From: JAXMBX01 sp046349635
Lineage (GTDB): Bacteria; Planctomycetota; Planctomycetia; Planctomycetales; Planctomycetaceae
NCBI GenBank assembly: GCA_046349635.1
Contig: JAXMBX010000030.1
Coordinates: forward strand, 1-61,145
Length of the DNA: 61,145 nucleotides
Direction: 5' to 3'
Below are positions 38,555 to 47,879 of the stretch, in pieces. A program made the position numbers and the translations under genes. The notes under the pieces are model-generated. The model was not told the DNA's origin. It made no database searches and saw only the letters and a list, made by a program, of their open reading frames with translations. The first letter of the stretch is position 1. Every line of letters begins with the position of its first letter.

Positions 38555-38962
38555 ATGTTCCGCGTCACCCAGGAAATCGATTTCTGCTACGGCCACCGGC
38601 TTCTCAATTACGAGGGCAAGTGCAAGCATCTCCACGGACACAACGGCCGCCTGCTGATCGTCCTCGAAGGGGAGCATCTCGATGATCGAGGGATGCTCGT
38701 CGATTTTACGGACATCAAAAAAGGAATCCGCACCTGGGTCGATAACGAACTCGATCACCGCATGATCCTGAATCGGAACGATTCGATCATCCCCTACCTC
38801 AAATCGATCAACGAGCCGATGTACCTGATCGATGAGAATCCCACCGCGGAAAACATCGCCAAGCTGGTCTTTGAGCACGCCATCGCCCAGGGGTTTCCCG
38901 TCTGCGAAGTCCTGCTGTGGGAAACCCCCAAGTCCTACGCGACCTACTCCCGCCCCCGGTAA
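38555..38962 (+). CDS. 6-pyruvoyltetrahydropterin synthase / QueD-family protein
   Basis: Protein of 135 residues with the pterin-binding T-fold. Zinc ligands are the histidine in YGHRLLNYEG and the pair in KHLHGHNGRL (about 14 and 27-29). The catalytic cysteine position GKCKHLHG (Cys23) is present, as are LVDFTDIKK, LDHRMIL and PTAENIA. QueD makes 6-carboxytetrahydropterin for queuosine (7-deazaguanine) synthesis; other members make tetrahydropterin. No other queuosine gene lies in the window, so which one it is stays open. Confidence 0.85.
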   Translation: MFRVTQEIDFCYGHRLLNYEGKCKHLHGHNGRLLIVLEGEHLDDRGMLVDFTDIKKGIRTWVDNELDHRMILNRNDSIIPYLKSINEPMYLIDENPTAENIAKLVFEHAIAQGFPVCEVLLWETPKSYATYSRPR

Positions 38963-38993
38963 AGCGAATATTTCAGGGAAGTAACGACCGCCC

Positions 38994-39090
38994 CGCGACT
39001 TAGTCGCGCGCAAGCCCCCAAGGCCCATCGTCAGCCGCGCCAGCGGGATAAACCGCCCACGGCGGGCGGCACAAACCGGCTGTGCCGGTT
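38994..39090. repeat. Row of three short palindromes
   Basis: Three small hairpins in about 100 bp: CGCGAC-TTA-GTCGCG (38994-39008), CCGCCC-ACGGC-GGGCGG (39053-39069) and AACCGG-CTGTG-CCGGTT (39074-39090). The last abuts the aminotransferase stop. They may act as bidirectional terminators or be REP-type elements. A similar hairpin-rich patch occurs at 44319-44378. Confidence 0.5.
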
Positions 39091-40378
39091 AGAGGAGGTC
39101 TTTGTAGTTTTCGCGCACCTTCCGGACCCCCGCGGCCATCTGGTCCATCAGTTCATCATCACCCAGGAACAGGGTGTGCATCATCCAGACCGCTTCCTCA
39201 CGGCAGGCACGCATCGCCACCGGACACTTCGCCGCAAACGTCGTGTAATCAATCGGCTTGTCACGCCCGATCATGTACTGCGAATTCTTCGATGAGAAAT
39301 CCAGATTCTTGAACAGCGGGTTTTCGAAGTTATTGAACGCATAGCCCCCCATCACCGGGACCCCTTCGGCGTTCAATGCCTCCAGGAACTTCGCCCGGGG
39401 CAGTCCCCCCCACGCTGCCGGGTTGTATTGCAGCAGCACCAGGTAATGTCCGCGCTTGGTTTCATCCGGATGCAGTTTCGCCGGCACGAAGCCTTCGATA
39501 TTCGCAATCCCCTGGAAGAACCGCTGCACGTTCTTGGAACGCAACGCGTTCTGAGCTTCGAGCTTCTTCAACTGCGTTCTGAGCAGCGCTCCGCAGAACT
39601 CCGTCGGTCGGGAGTTGAACCCGAGCATGTGGTGTTCGTACCAGATGCTCTGCTTCGTCCGTCCGCAGTGCCGCAAACCCCAGCACTTGTCCGCGAGCTC
39701 ATCGGAATTGGTGATGATGATCCCACCCTCGCCGCTGTTCAGCGTCTTGGACGCCTGGAAGCTGAAGGTCCCCGCGTCGCCGATCGCTCCCGCGTAGCGG
39801 TCCCCTTTCAGGCAGACCCCCGGCGATTGCGCGGCGTCTTCAATCACGCGCAGATTGTGCTTCTTCGCGATGGCGCAGATCGCATCAATGTCAGCCGTTT
39901 CTCCCGCAAAGTGGACCGGCAAAATCGCACGCGTGCGGGAAGTGATCGCCTCCTCGATCTTCGTCGGATCGATGTTGTACGTCTCGGGATCGATGTCCAC
40001 ATACACCGGCAGCGCCCCCGCATTGAGGATGCAGGTGGAGGTCGCGATGAACGTATAGGGGGTCGTGATCACCTCATCGCCGGGTTTCAGGTCAATCGCC
40101 CGCATGCAGATATCGAGCGCCACCGAGCCGTTCGTCACCGCCACCGCATGCTTCACGTTGTGCATCGCGGCGAATTCTCTTTCGAACTGCTCCACCTGGC
40201 TGCGGACCGGTTCCTTGTTCCCCTTCCCCAGTTCCGCCTTGCCGACGGCATACATCCACCAGTTCCCGCTCTCCAGTACGTTCACGACTGCCTGGCGATC
40301 TTCATCGTCCCAGATGGGCCAGGTCGGTTGCGGCCGGGTCACAGTTTTTTGTCCGCCCAGAACTGCCAGCTTGCTCAT
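39089..40378 (-). CDS. DegT/DnrJ/EryC1/StrS-family PLP aminotransferase
   Basis: Protein of 429 residues. The ATG at 40378 (AGGAAA about 9 bp upstream) gives MSKLAVLGGQKTVTRPQPTWP; the longer frame is not needed. PLP sites: VTNGSVALDICMRA (about 84-97), the phosphate-binding loop GDEVITTPYTFIAT and the Schiff-base lysine in FSFQASKTLNSGEGG (about 200). The family makes amino sugars for cell-surface polysaccharides. No other sugar genes are adjacent, so the sugar is not known. Confidence 0.88.
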   Translation of the reverse strand: MSKLAVLGGQKTVTRPQPTWPIWDDEDRQAVVNVLESGNWWMYAVGKAELGKGNKEPVRSQVEQFEREFAAMHNVKHAVAVTNGSVALDICMRAIDLKPGDEVITTPYTFIATSTCILNAGALPVYVDIDPETYNIDPTKIEEAITSRTRAILPVHFAGETADIDAICAIAKKHNLRVIEDAAQSPGVCLKGDRYAGAIGDAGTFSFQASKTLNSGEGGIIITNSDELADKCWGLRHCGRTKQSIWYEHHMLGFNSRPTEFCGALLRTQLKKLEAQNALRSKNVQRFFQGIANIEGFVPAKLHPDETKRGHYLVLLQYNPAAWGGLPRAKFLEALNAEGVPVMGGYAFNNFENPLFKNLDFSSKNSQYMIGRDKPIDYTTFAAKCPVAMRACREEAVWMMHTLFLGDDELMDQMAAGVRKVRENYKDLL

Positions 40379-41195
40379 ACAAATGTTTCCTGCGAAACGC
40401 CGAATCTGGACACCGCGAATCGACCGATCCATCAGTCAATTTCCAAGAGCGGTGCGCGTACGATTCGACCGGTTGGAGTGTGATAGTGACGCCGTGATCT
40501 CAGAACCTTCCATTTTTCACCGGAAGGGACATCAACGGCGCTGCCCAGAGTACACGGATCGCACTTTTGAATCAACGACTTCTGCGCCACCCGCCGGCGT
40601 GCCGCTCTCTTCCGTTAACCACTGTCCCCATCACGACATACAACGGGGGACACAGACTCTGAGCATGATCACGCCTCGCAGGGGGTCTCTTGACGCCCTT
40701 TCGTCATCAACTTTGACCATCCCACGGATCGTCGAGTCCTCGCCCGCATCTCAACTTAGCAAAGAAAAGAAAAACCCTCGGGTGGGCAATCAAAGGAATC
40801 ATCTGAGGGAATTTCATTGAGATTACGTTTGGCAAAGTGGGTCAACTTGCCAACCGGCGGACTCAAAAACTCAGATGCTTCCGACCGCACGCTTCCCGAG
40901 GGTCAGGCTGGGTATCAAGATCCTCATTGAAGAGGATAACTTCTTTTGTCGTTTCACAACTTAGGTCCAAACTTCCGTTCGGCGCTGAATTGTGATGAGG
41001 GATTATATTGCACGAACCATGCCAAATCTCGAATTCCGTATATTTTTCCTCGAAACCTCCGAGAATTCCATAAATTCCTCTCTTTTCTGTAGATATCACA
41101 CGCGTTGCGCGACAGAATGAAACCTGAATTTCGGCGCCGAAGGCGCACAATCCCGTTTAGTTACCACTTCGGCGCTGATAATTCGGCGCCGAAAA
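40379..41195. other. Long intergenic region (817 bp) before the sigma-54 activator gene
   Basis: About 820 bp with no supported gene; open frames are short and lack motifs. It is AT-richer than its surroundings between 40930 and 41110. It contains four copies of a 12-bp palindrome (see the regulatory entry). The first 150 bp must contain the promoter of the aminotransferase on the minus strand. Confidence 0.5.
40978..41193. promoter_or_regulatory. Four copies of palindrome TTCGGCGC(C/T)GA(A/T), candidate operators
   Basis: Copies: 40978-40989 (TTCGGCGCTGAA), 41130-41141 (TTCGGCGCCGAA), 41168-41179 (TTCGGCGCTGAT) and 41182-41193 (TTCGGCGCCGAA). The last ends 2 bp before the ATG of the sigma-54 activator gene, so a bound protein could block initiation. 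Two copies are perfect 12-bp palindromes. They look like operators for autoregulation or for another regulator. Confidence 0.6.
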
Positions 41196-44100
41196 ATGGA
41201 TCAGCCGACTTCCATGAGTGTTATTCGTGCCACCCGCTGGATCCTCTCCACATTAGGAATCGTCGCGCTTTTCTACGCCCTGTTGGTTCTGGGTTATGTC
41301 GCCACCTCTCCGGATCTGGGCCTGCGCTTCTTTCTCGTCGATGAGCAGGCCCATCCCGGCCTGGTGATTCGTCACATCTCCCGGGATATGGAAGTCGGAA
41401 TCGATTACCGCGGCAGCCAACCCAAAGAAGGGGATTACCTGCTCACCGTCGGGGTCATTACTCCCGATGGCCAAACGGAACGCTTCGCGGTCCCGACCTA
41501 CCTGCACTTCACGCGCGCGATCGGGATGCTCCGTCGCGATACCCCGCCAAACGCTCTCATCCTTCCCGGTGCCAATCCCACAGAACTCTCCGACTCGGGC
41601 CAGATCGGCTCCGTCGCGGAAGAAACACTCCCCACGGGCGGCCGCCGCTGGGTCGAAATTCGTTTTCAACGTCCCGGCAGTCCTGATGTCCAGCGTTCCT
41701 GGCTTTCACTTCAGCCCCTGCCTCTCGCCCCGATTCTGCTCTCGCTGGTCTGGTTCGTCCTGCAACTCGGCATCTTCTCCGTCGGAGCACTCGCCTGCTG
41801 GACCCGTCCCTACGACCGTTCCGCACGGCTCTTCTTCGCGATGTGCGTCGTCACCTGCGTCGCCTTCGTCGGCGGGTATCACTGGTGGGTTATCGTCGGT
41901 AATAACTGGCTACTGGTCCCCTTCTGTGCGTGCGTGATTCTCGTTCCCGTCGTGACGCTGCACTTCTTCCTGGTCTACCCCTACCCCAAACAGCAGATCC
42001 TTGTTCATCCGAAGAGCACCCTGACCTTCCTGTATATCCCCCCCACGATCGCCACGCTGGTGATCACCGGCTTTGTGATCTATTCCACGTGGCTTTATCA
42101 CCGTCAGGCTCCCGCCGCGGAGATCCTCCGCATCGTCCACATGGAACGGCAAGCGATCCAGATTTATGTCGTTCTGGCCGCGCTCTATTTCTGCGCGACC
42201 CTGGCCGCCCTCTTCGGCAGCCTCTTTTTCTCCCGCGACCCCATCGAGCGGGAACAGGTGAAATGGATCTCCTGGGCCGGCTTCGCCGCCATCCTCCCCG
42301 TGGGATATACCCTCTCGCTCGTCATCGGCGACCGGACTGCGTTCGTCAAGGGGGACGCCACCGTTCCCATGTTCGTCGCCAGCCTCCTCTTCATGCTTGC
42401 GTATGCCATCGGCATGCTCCGCTACAAGCTGATGCTCGTCGATCAACTCTTCAGCCGTGAATCTCTCTATCTCCTCATCCGCGCCGGCATCACGGTTCTC
42501 TTCAGTCTCACAATCGCCGTCGGCAGCCTGGTGGCCACCTGGAAGAACACCAACGCCTCCCAGAACTGGGTAATCGTCACCTTCACCCTGATGCTCGGCG
42601 TGATCCTCATCGTCTGGCTGTACGACCGCCTCCAGCAGACCATCGACCGCTGGTTCTTCCGCGAGAAATACCAGCTCGATAAATCCCTGCAGCGGATGCA
42701 GCAGACCCTCGGGGATCTGATGGAACCGGCCCTCGTCGCGGAGCGGATGCTCGGTTCCTGCCGCGAAGTGCTCCTCGTCGATGATGCCGCCCTTTATCTC
42801 CGCGAATACGAAACCAACCTCTTCCGTCAGATCCATACCAGCGGCACGCGTGAATTCGTCCCGCAACTGACTCTCGACGAAGGGTTGATCGAACTCCTGC
42901 AGCAGCACCAGAACGTCCAGCGGGGCCTCGCAGGATCGCGCGGCACCAGCTTCAAGGAACAACGCCTTCTCAAAGACTTGAATGTCGAAGTGCTCCACGT
43001 GCTGGAAGTCGACGGGACCGTCGCCGCTCTCGTCCTGCTCGGTGGTCGCCGGGACGGCAATGATTTCACCGCGGAAGACCTCACGTTCCTCACCGCCATG
43101 GGACAGGTGGCCGGCGCCGCGTTGCACTCCGCCAAAATCCACAAGGTCGTCGATCGGCTGAATATCGATCTGCAATCCAAGGTGGACAAGATCGCCGAAC
43201 AGCAGCGGATGATTTCACAACTGCAGACCGAAATCACCATCCGCCGTAAAGTCGACTCTCCCGATGCTCAACCTCAACCTGAACAGGAAGAATTCCGCCG
43301 CGATTTCATCCGCGGCAGCAGCACGCAGATTCAGGTCGTCCTCGATACCGTCCGCAAGGTTGCCAAAAGCCAGTCCTCCGTGCTCATCCGGGGAGAATCC
43401 GGAACCGGTAAGGAACTGATCGCCCAGGCCCTGCACGAAAACAGCACTCGTCGCGAAGGCCCTCTGGTCCGGGTCCACTGCGGTGCCCTCGCCCCCGGCC
43501 TGCTCGAAAGCGAACTCTTCGGCCACGTCAAAGGGGCCTTCACCGGCGCGTACAAGGACAAAATTGGCCGGTTCGAAACCGCACACGGAGGGACTCTGTT
43601 CCTCGACGAAATCGGCGACATCTCTCTCGAAACACAGATCAAGCTCCTCCGCGTTCTGCAGACACGAACTTTTGAACCGGTCGGGGGAACGCGGACCGTC
43701 CAGGTCGATGTCCGTCTCATCGCCGCCACGCACCAGGATCTGGAACGCCTCATCAGCGAAGGCCGCTTCCGCGAAGACCTCTTCTATCGTCTGAACGTCA
43801 TCTCCATTACTTCTCCTCCGCTGCGCGACAGAAAAGCGGATATCCTCGAACTCTCGCTCCACTTCCTGACCCGGGCCACCGAACGCCTCGGCAAGCACAT
43901 CACGCATATCGACGATGGTGCCCTCGAAGCGCTCATGGCCTACCCCTGGCCCGGCAACATCCGAGAATTGGAAAACGTCATCGAGCGGGCTTGCGTCCTT
44001 GCTGAGGAGGAGCAGATCACCCTCCGCGATTTGCCGCTCGATCTCGTCCGTGGCTCCAGCGCCGTCATTCTCATGGATGCCAAACCCCGCGCCGGTCGCC

Positions 44101-44285
44101 GCACTCCCGCAGGCACCATCAAGGCTTTCTCCGCCATCCGTACTCCTGCGGACGGTCTCTCCGAACGGGAACGCCTCGTCCAGGCTTTGCAGATGACCGG
44201 CGGAAACAAGGCCGAAGCCGCCCGCCTCCTCGGAATCCCCCGCAGCACCTTTTTCAGCAAACTGAAAAAGTATACGCTCGACTGA
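41196..44285 (+). CDS. Membrane-embedded sigma-54-dependent transcription activator (TM/PDZ-like-8TM-GAF-AAA+-Fis)
   Basis: Protein of 1029 residues. Helix 1 (about 13-35) is followed by an extracytoplasmic domain with a PDZ-like pattern (PGLVIRHISRDMEVG, about 54-68), then about eight membrane helices (175-475), a GAF domain (about 507-645), a coiled-coil linker (650-690), an AAA+ activator domain with Walker A GESGTGKE (733-740), GAFTGA (780-785), Walker B LFLDEIGD and the arginine finger region, and a Fis-type helix-turn-helix (990-1029, NKAEAARLLGIPRSTFF). Most sigma-54 activators are soluble; here the sensory half resembles that of membrane histidine kinases, so it probably senses a signal at the membrane and acts directly on DNA. 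The GAF module may bind a small molecule. ATG 41196 is preferred, but 41214 (MSVIRATRW) is possible. Confidence 0.9.
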   Translation: MDQPTSMSVIRATRWILSTLGIVALFYALLVLGYVATSPDLGLRFFLVDEQAHPGLVIRHISRDMEVGIDYRGSQPKEGDYLLTVGVITPDGQTERFAVPTYLHFTRAIGMLRRDTPPNALILPGANPTELSDSGQIGSVAEETLPTGGRRWVEIRFQRPGSPDVQRSWLSLQPLPLAPILLSLVWFVLQLGIFSVGALACWTRPYDRSARLFFAMCVVTCVAFVGGYHWWVIVGNNWLLVPFCACVILVPVVTLHFFLVYPYPKQQILVHPKSTLTFLYIPPTIATLVITGFVIYSTWLYHRQAPAAEILRIVHMERQAIQIYVVLAALYFCATLAALFGSLFFSRDPIEREQVKWISWAGFAAILPVGYTLSLVIGDRTAFVKGDATVPMFVASLLFMLAYAIGMLRYKLMLVDQLFSRESLYLLIRAGITVLFSLTIAVGSLVATWKNTNASQNWVIVTFTLMLGVILIVWLYDRLQQTIDRWFFREKYQLDKSLQRMQQTLGDLMEPALVAERMLGSCREVLLVDDAALYLREYETNLFRQIHTSGTREFVPQLTLDEGLIELLQQHQNVQRGLAGSRGTSFKEQRLLKDLNVEVLHVLEVDGTVAALVLLGGRRDGNDFTAEDLTFLTAMGQVAGAALHSAKIHKVVDRLNIDLQSKVDKIAEQQRMISQLQTEITIRRKVDSPDAQPQPEQEEFRRDFIRGSSTQIQVVLDTVRKVAKSQSSVLIRGESGTGKELIAQALHENSTRREGPLVRVHCGALAPGLLESELFGHVKGAFTGAYKDKIGRFETAHGGTLFLDEIGDISLETQIKLLRVLQTRTFEPVGGTRTVQVDVRLIAATHQDLERLISEGRFREDLFYRLNVISITSPPLRDRKADILELSLHFLTRATERLGKHITHIDDGALEALMAYPWPGNIRELENVIERACVLAEEEQITLRDLPLDLVRGSSAVILMDAKPRAGRRTPAGTIKAFSAIRTPADGLSERERLVQALQMTGGNKAEAARLLGIPRSTFFSKLKKYTLD

Positions 44286-44318
44286 TTCCTGGCGGACTAT
44301 TTATGCTTGGTGGTCGGT

Positions 44319-44378
44319 GCGGGCCATGCCCGCCTCTCGCCCGGGTGGCGGGGGCGCTCCGCGAAGCGGAAGCCCCCG
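44319..44378. repeat. Hairpin-rich palindrome pair
   Basis: GCGGGC-CAT-GCCCGC (44319-44333) and a longer imperfect hairpin GGGGGCGCTCCGC / GCGGAAGCCCCC (44350-44377). Similar in style to the patch at 38994. It lies between the activator gene and the SGNH hydrolase gene. Confidence 0.4.
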
Positions 44379-44410
44379 GAACGAACGATTCCATTTACCA
44401 GGAGATCCTC

Positions 44411-45097
44411 ATGCGCCGCATCCTCGCTCTCACCTTCGCCGGGCTTCTGCTCACCACTCTCGCACTTCAGGCCGCCCCACCGGCCAACCCGGAACGATTC
44501 AAAACGGAAATCGAGGCCTACGAGGCCGCCGACAAAGCCAATCCTCCGCCGCAGAATGCGGTGCTCTTCGCCGGCGCCTCGGGGATCCGCCTGTGGAAAA
44601 CTCTCGCCCAGGACTTCCCCGAATACACTGTGATCAATCGGGGCTTCGGCGGCTCACAGATCAGCGACAATATTTTTTACGCCGAACGAATCATCATCCC
44701 CTGCAAACCGAAGCTCATCATCTTTCAGGCCGGGGGGAACGACATCAACGCGGGCAAATCCCCAGAGACTGTCCTCGCCGATTTCAAAACCTTCGTCGCT
44801 CTCATTCACAAGCATCTCCCCGACACCCGCATCGGTTATCTCTCGATCCAACCCGCTCCCGCCCGTTGGGAACAGCGTGAGCAGCAAAAGGAAGCGAATC
44901 GCCTCATCAAGGCATGGATCGCCGACCAGAAGAATGTCGACTTCATCAATGCCTACGACCAGTTCCTGAATTCCGCCGGGACGCCGCGTACGGAACTCTT
45001 TGTGAAGGACAACCTGCACCACAATCCGCAAGGGTACAAGCTCCGGACGGAGATCGTCACCCCCTACCTGCACAAAGTGCTGCCCGTCGCGAAGTGA
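44411..45097 (+). CDS. Secreted SGNH/GDSL-family hydrolase
   Basis: Protein of 228 residues with a signal peptide (about 1-20, ending LQAAPP). The ATG at 44411 has CAGGAGATCCTC before it; the frame continues upstream without meaning. Block I appears as VLFAGASGIRL (GAS in place of GDS; the serine is kept), block III as QAGGNDINAG and block V as DNLHHNPQGY (Asp and His of the catalytic triad). Such esterases act on acylated sugars or lipids in the periplasm. It could be a target of the activator gene upstream but the promoter is not clear. Confidence 0.85.
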   Translation: MRRILALTFAGLLLTTLALQAAPPANPERFKTEIEAYEAADKANPPPQNAVLFAGASGIRLWKTLAQDFPEYTVINRGFGGSQISDNIFYAERIIIPCKPKLIIFQAGGNDINAGKSPETVLADFKTFVALIHKHLPDTRIGYLSIQPAPARWEQREQQKEANRLIKAWIADQKNVDFINAYDQFLNSAGTPRTELFVKDNLHHNPQGYKLRTEIVTPYLHKVLPVAK

Positions 45098-45110
45098 TTC
45101 GTATTCGTAA

Positions 45111-46115
45111 TTAAACTTTCCCCGCCAACTCCAACAACAACCGCTCCATCAGCACGCGGTCGGGGAGCGCGCTCGCTCCCTTCAACCCCGTGTCCGCTTC
45201 CTGCAGCCAGCGGTAAATTCGCTCCGCCCGGGGACGGCCGATCCGACGCAGGTAACTTTCCGCCGCACCGACCTGAAACGGTTTCACCCCCGCCTGGATC
45301 AATGACTCCCGCAACGACAATCCCTGTCGCGAGGCTTCCGTCCCCTGCCCCAGCGGTTTGAACGTGTAGTTGATCCCCCCCAGCAGCTTCAACGGATGCT
45401 CCCCCGCCGTCAGCAACTTGTCGAGCAAATGCAGCGCAACGTCAATCTTCCCGTCACGGACCGCGTCGAGCATCCCCCAGGTGGTCTCCGCCTTCCAGCC
45501 ACCGACCAGGGTCCGCACGGCATCCACGCTGATCTGGGGCTGATCTCCGACATAGCTCGCCAGCTTCGAAAGTTCCTGGTCCAGTTGCCCCAGGTCCGTC
45601 CCCGCCAGTTCCACCAACTGCTGCGCCGCGTCGCGCGTCAGTTGTTTTTCGTATGTCCCCTTGGCGTGCTCCGCCAGCCACTTGAACAGCTCCGCAGGCT
45701 TGAGCGCCCCGCAATCCAGATCCAGCCCCAACTCCGCCACCATCTTCGCCAGGCGCGTATTGCTCGGCCAGGAATTCACCAGCAACAACAGCACCGACTT
45801 CTTCACCGGGTTCTGGACGTATTTTTCCAGGCCACCGCGATACTGCTTCACAAAGTCGTCCGCTTCCTCGACGATGATCAGCCGCCGGTCCCCCCACATC
45901 GAGACCATCCGCAACTCATCCGTCACTGCCGCCAGATCGACGGTCTTCCCCGACAGGCGGACGACGGACATCTCATCGTCCGCCTCGCTCCCGACGACCT
46001 GCTCACTCACCGCTGCCAACGCCCGCTGCCGCAGATACCCTTCCCCGCCAAAGATCACCGCGCAGGGACCGGTCGGGGATTTTTCAGGCTTCTGCAGATA
46101 GGCCGTCGCGTGCAT
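45111..46115 (-). CDS. holA: DNA polymerase III delta subunit
   Basis: Clamp-loader subunit of 334 residues. It has the N-terminal AAA-like fold (CAVIFGGEGYLRQRALAAV, about 17-36), the DELRMVSMWGDRRLIIVEEADDF segment and the C-terminal helical collar (AERIYRWLQEADTGLKG and RVLMERLLLEL). Delta opens the sliding clamp. The start ATG lies 13 bp from an inverted-repeat element (46128-46202), which therefore occupies its 5' untranslated region. The gene is complete. Confidence 0.93.
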   Translation of the reverse strand: MHATAYLQKPEKSPTGPCAVIFGGEGYLRQRALAAVSEQVVGSEADDEMSVVRLSGKTVDLAAVTDELRMVSMWGDRRLIIVEEADDFVKQYRGGLEKYVQNPVKKSVLLLLVNSWPSNTRLAKMVAELGLDLDCGALKPAELFKWLAEHAKGTYEKQLTRDAAQQLVELAGTDLGQLDQELSKLASYVGDQPQISVDAVRTLVGGWKAETTWGMLDAVRDGKIDVALHLLDKLLTAGEHPLKLLGGINYTFKPLGQGTEASRQGLSLRESLIQAGVKPFQVGAAESYLRRIGRPRAERIYRWLQEADTGLKGASALPDRVLMERLLLELAGKV

Positions 46116-46127
46116 GGCTGCTTCTTC

Positions 46128-46202
46128 AACAAAACACTCTGAACGAATCGCGGTCTCTGGTCGACCATAGACCCAGCGTGATCACCACCCGTATTTTGTG
46201 GT
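46128..46202. repeat. Copy 3 of a ~75-bp inverted-repeat element
   Basis: Begins AACAAAACACTCTGAACGAA and ends ATCACCACCCGTATTTTGTGG; two further copies lie at 53628-53700 and 59391-59465. The ends (ACAAAATGC-like and GCATTTTGT-like) are inverted repeats. It lies just upstream of the holA start. No transposase is associated. Confidence 0.65.
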
Positions 46203-46289
46203 CTCTTCTCGCTCGAAATCACAAATTGACAGGGACTTACGCTTGGTTTACAGTTCCCCGCCGATTTTACTTTTACCCCTCACCCCCCA

Positions 46290-46316
46290 GCCCCTCTCCC
46301 ACAAGGGGCGAGGGGA
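46290..46316. repeat. GC-rich hairpin
   Basis: GCCCCTCTCCC / GGGGCGAGGGG with an ACAA loop, an imperfect hairpin of the kind dispersed in many genomes. It may be a terminator or a spacer repeat. Confidence 0.35.
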
Positions 46317-46378
46317 GAAGATCACCCTAATTACACCACATCCCAACCCGGTTTTCGAGCCGTGAGATCCGACCCGAC

Positions 46379-47864
46379 GTGAAATCCGACCAGACCGAAT
46401 CCCTCGCGACACCGTTTCTGCTGGAGGATGAACTCGCGATCCTCTCCGGTCTCGCTCCGCCCCCGGATGCTGCGCCTCTCGAACGCCCTGATCTCGAAGC
46501 CAACCCCTACGCCCTCCCCGTTCTGGAAAATCCTCAATACGTTTGCCCCGGCGAGACCCGCCCTATTTCCCGCTCCGTCCATCTCGCGCGGCTGGCAGCG
46601 TTTTATCCCCCCTGTCGCGACTGCACCCACCGTCACGATGCGGGCCACCTCCCGGTCGAACAACCACGCCAGTCCATAGAGACGACCACCGTCACACCCA
46701 GCCGCTCACTGTTCACCTCCGAAGGGATTCGCGGCACCTATCTCAACGAACTGGATCGTCTCTCAGCCGGTCGTTACGCCGCCGCTCTCGCCGCTATGCT
46801 CTGGGATGCCGCCCCACTGGTCTCCCGCCCGGCAACTCCCTCGGACGTCCCGCACACGCAGACTCCTAGCCCCACCGTGATCGTCGGGCATGATGAGCTG
46901 CCCGCACTCCCCCGATCTCCTCACCGGCATCATCCAGTCCCTGACCCGGATGTCCTGCCACGTCATCAACGTCGGTGCCGTCTCGCTCCCCTGCCTGTGG
47001 CGGACGGCCGAAATGGAAAAGTCACACGCGGGAATCTATGTCGGAGCCCCCGGCTCACATCCTTCCACCATCGGCCTGAACTTCCTCTGGTCCGGCGCGC
47101 AGCCCTGCACCGCCACGTTCCAACTCGACAAGCTGGATGCACGCCTCACACAGGGAACCCCGCGCCCGCTCCGTCGTTCCGCCGGGTATCGCACCCTGTT
47201 GCCGCAAGCGGACTATGAAGCGACGCTCACCCCCTGGTTCCACGCCTTCCGCCCGTTGAAGATCGTCTGTGCCGTCGTCGGCCGGAACCAGCTCGCCCTC
47301 CTGCAACGCCTGTTTGCCGGCGTCGCTTGCCAGGTCACGTTTCTCTCACTCCCCTCGCCCCGTGATCTGCACCACCTGAACGATCCCGATGTTCGTAAGG
47401 TGTGCCAGGCCGTGCGCGATCAGCAGGCCCATCTCGGTTGCCTGGTCGACGAGGATGGTCAATCGATCCTGTTCTGTGATGAAGCAGGCCGGTCGATCCC
47501 CCCCGCCGAAATCTCTCTGCTCCTCGCTTCGGAAACTCTCCGCGAACACCCCGGCTGCACGATCGTCCTGCCGCAGGATCTCGCAGATCAATTCGGCACA
47601 CGGATCACCGCCCAGGCAGGTAAAGTCCACGCGATCTCACAGGACACTCTCTCGGCGATGTCTCACGGCATGCGCGCCTCAGACGCCCACTTCGGCGGCA
47701 GCGGCACCTATCGCTACTGGCACCGCGAGACCACGCCTCAAGGCCATTTCCCTTCCAGCCACTTCCCCCAGTGCGACTCACTCGTCACCCTCGCCACGCT
47801 CCTGCGTACCCTCAGCCGCTCCGATGCGGACTTCTCGCAGGTGCTTGCCACTCTGCGATCTTAA
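46379..47864 (+). pseudogene. Phosphohexomutase-like protein lacking catalytic motifs, one frameshift
   Basis: About 490 residues after repair. Opening motif LFTSEGIRGTYLNELDRLSAGRYAAALAAML resembles the start of phosphoglucomutase/phosphomannomutase proteins. One frame change near 46900 joins VIVGHDELP to HSPDLLTGIIQSLTRMSCHVINVGAV. The catalytic serine loop (normally TASHNP) reads GAPGSHPSTIGL; the metal site (normally DGDxDR) reads DEDGQS; and the phosphate-binding GGE-SGH motif reads GGSGTYRY. So it appears to be a non-catalytic relative. The GTG start at 46379 is uncertain. It may bind sugar phosphates as a regulator. Confidence 0.65.
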
Positions 47865-47879
47865 GTCACTGAGAAGGGC

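Noticed and set aside
38994..39090. A riboswitch or RNA gene near the QueD-like gene
   Set aside because: The hairpins lie downstream of that gene and have no known riboswitch motif.
44286..44410. A sigma-54 promoter before the SGNH hydrolase gene
   Set aside because: TGGCGGACTATTTATGC has the wrong spacing between GG and GC doublets.
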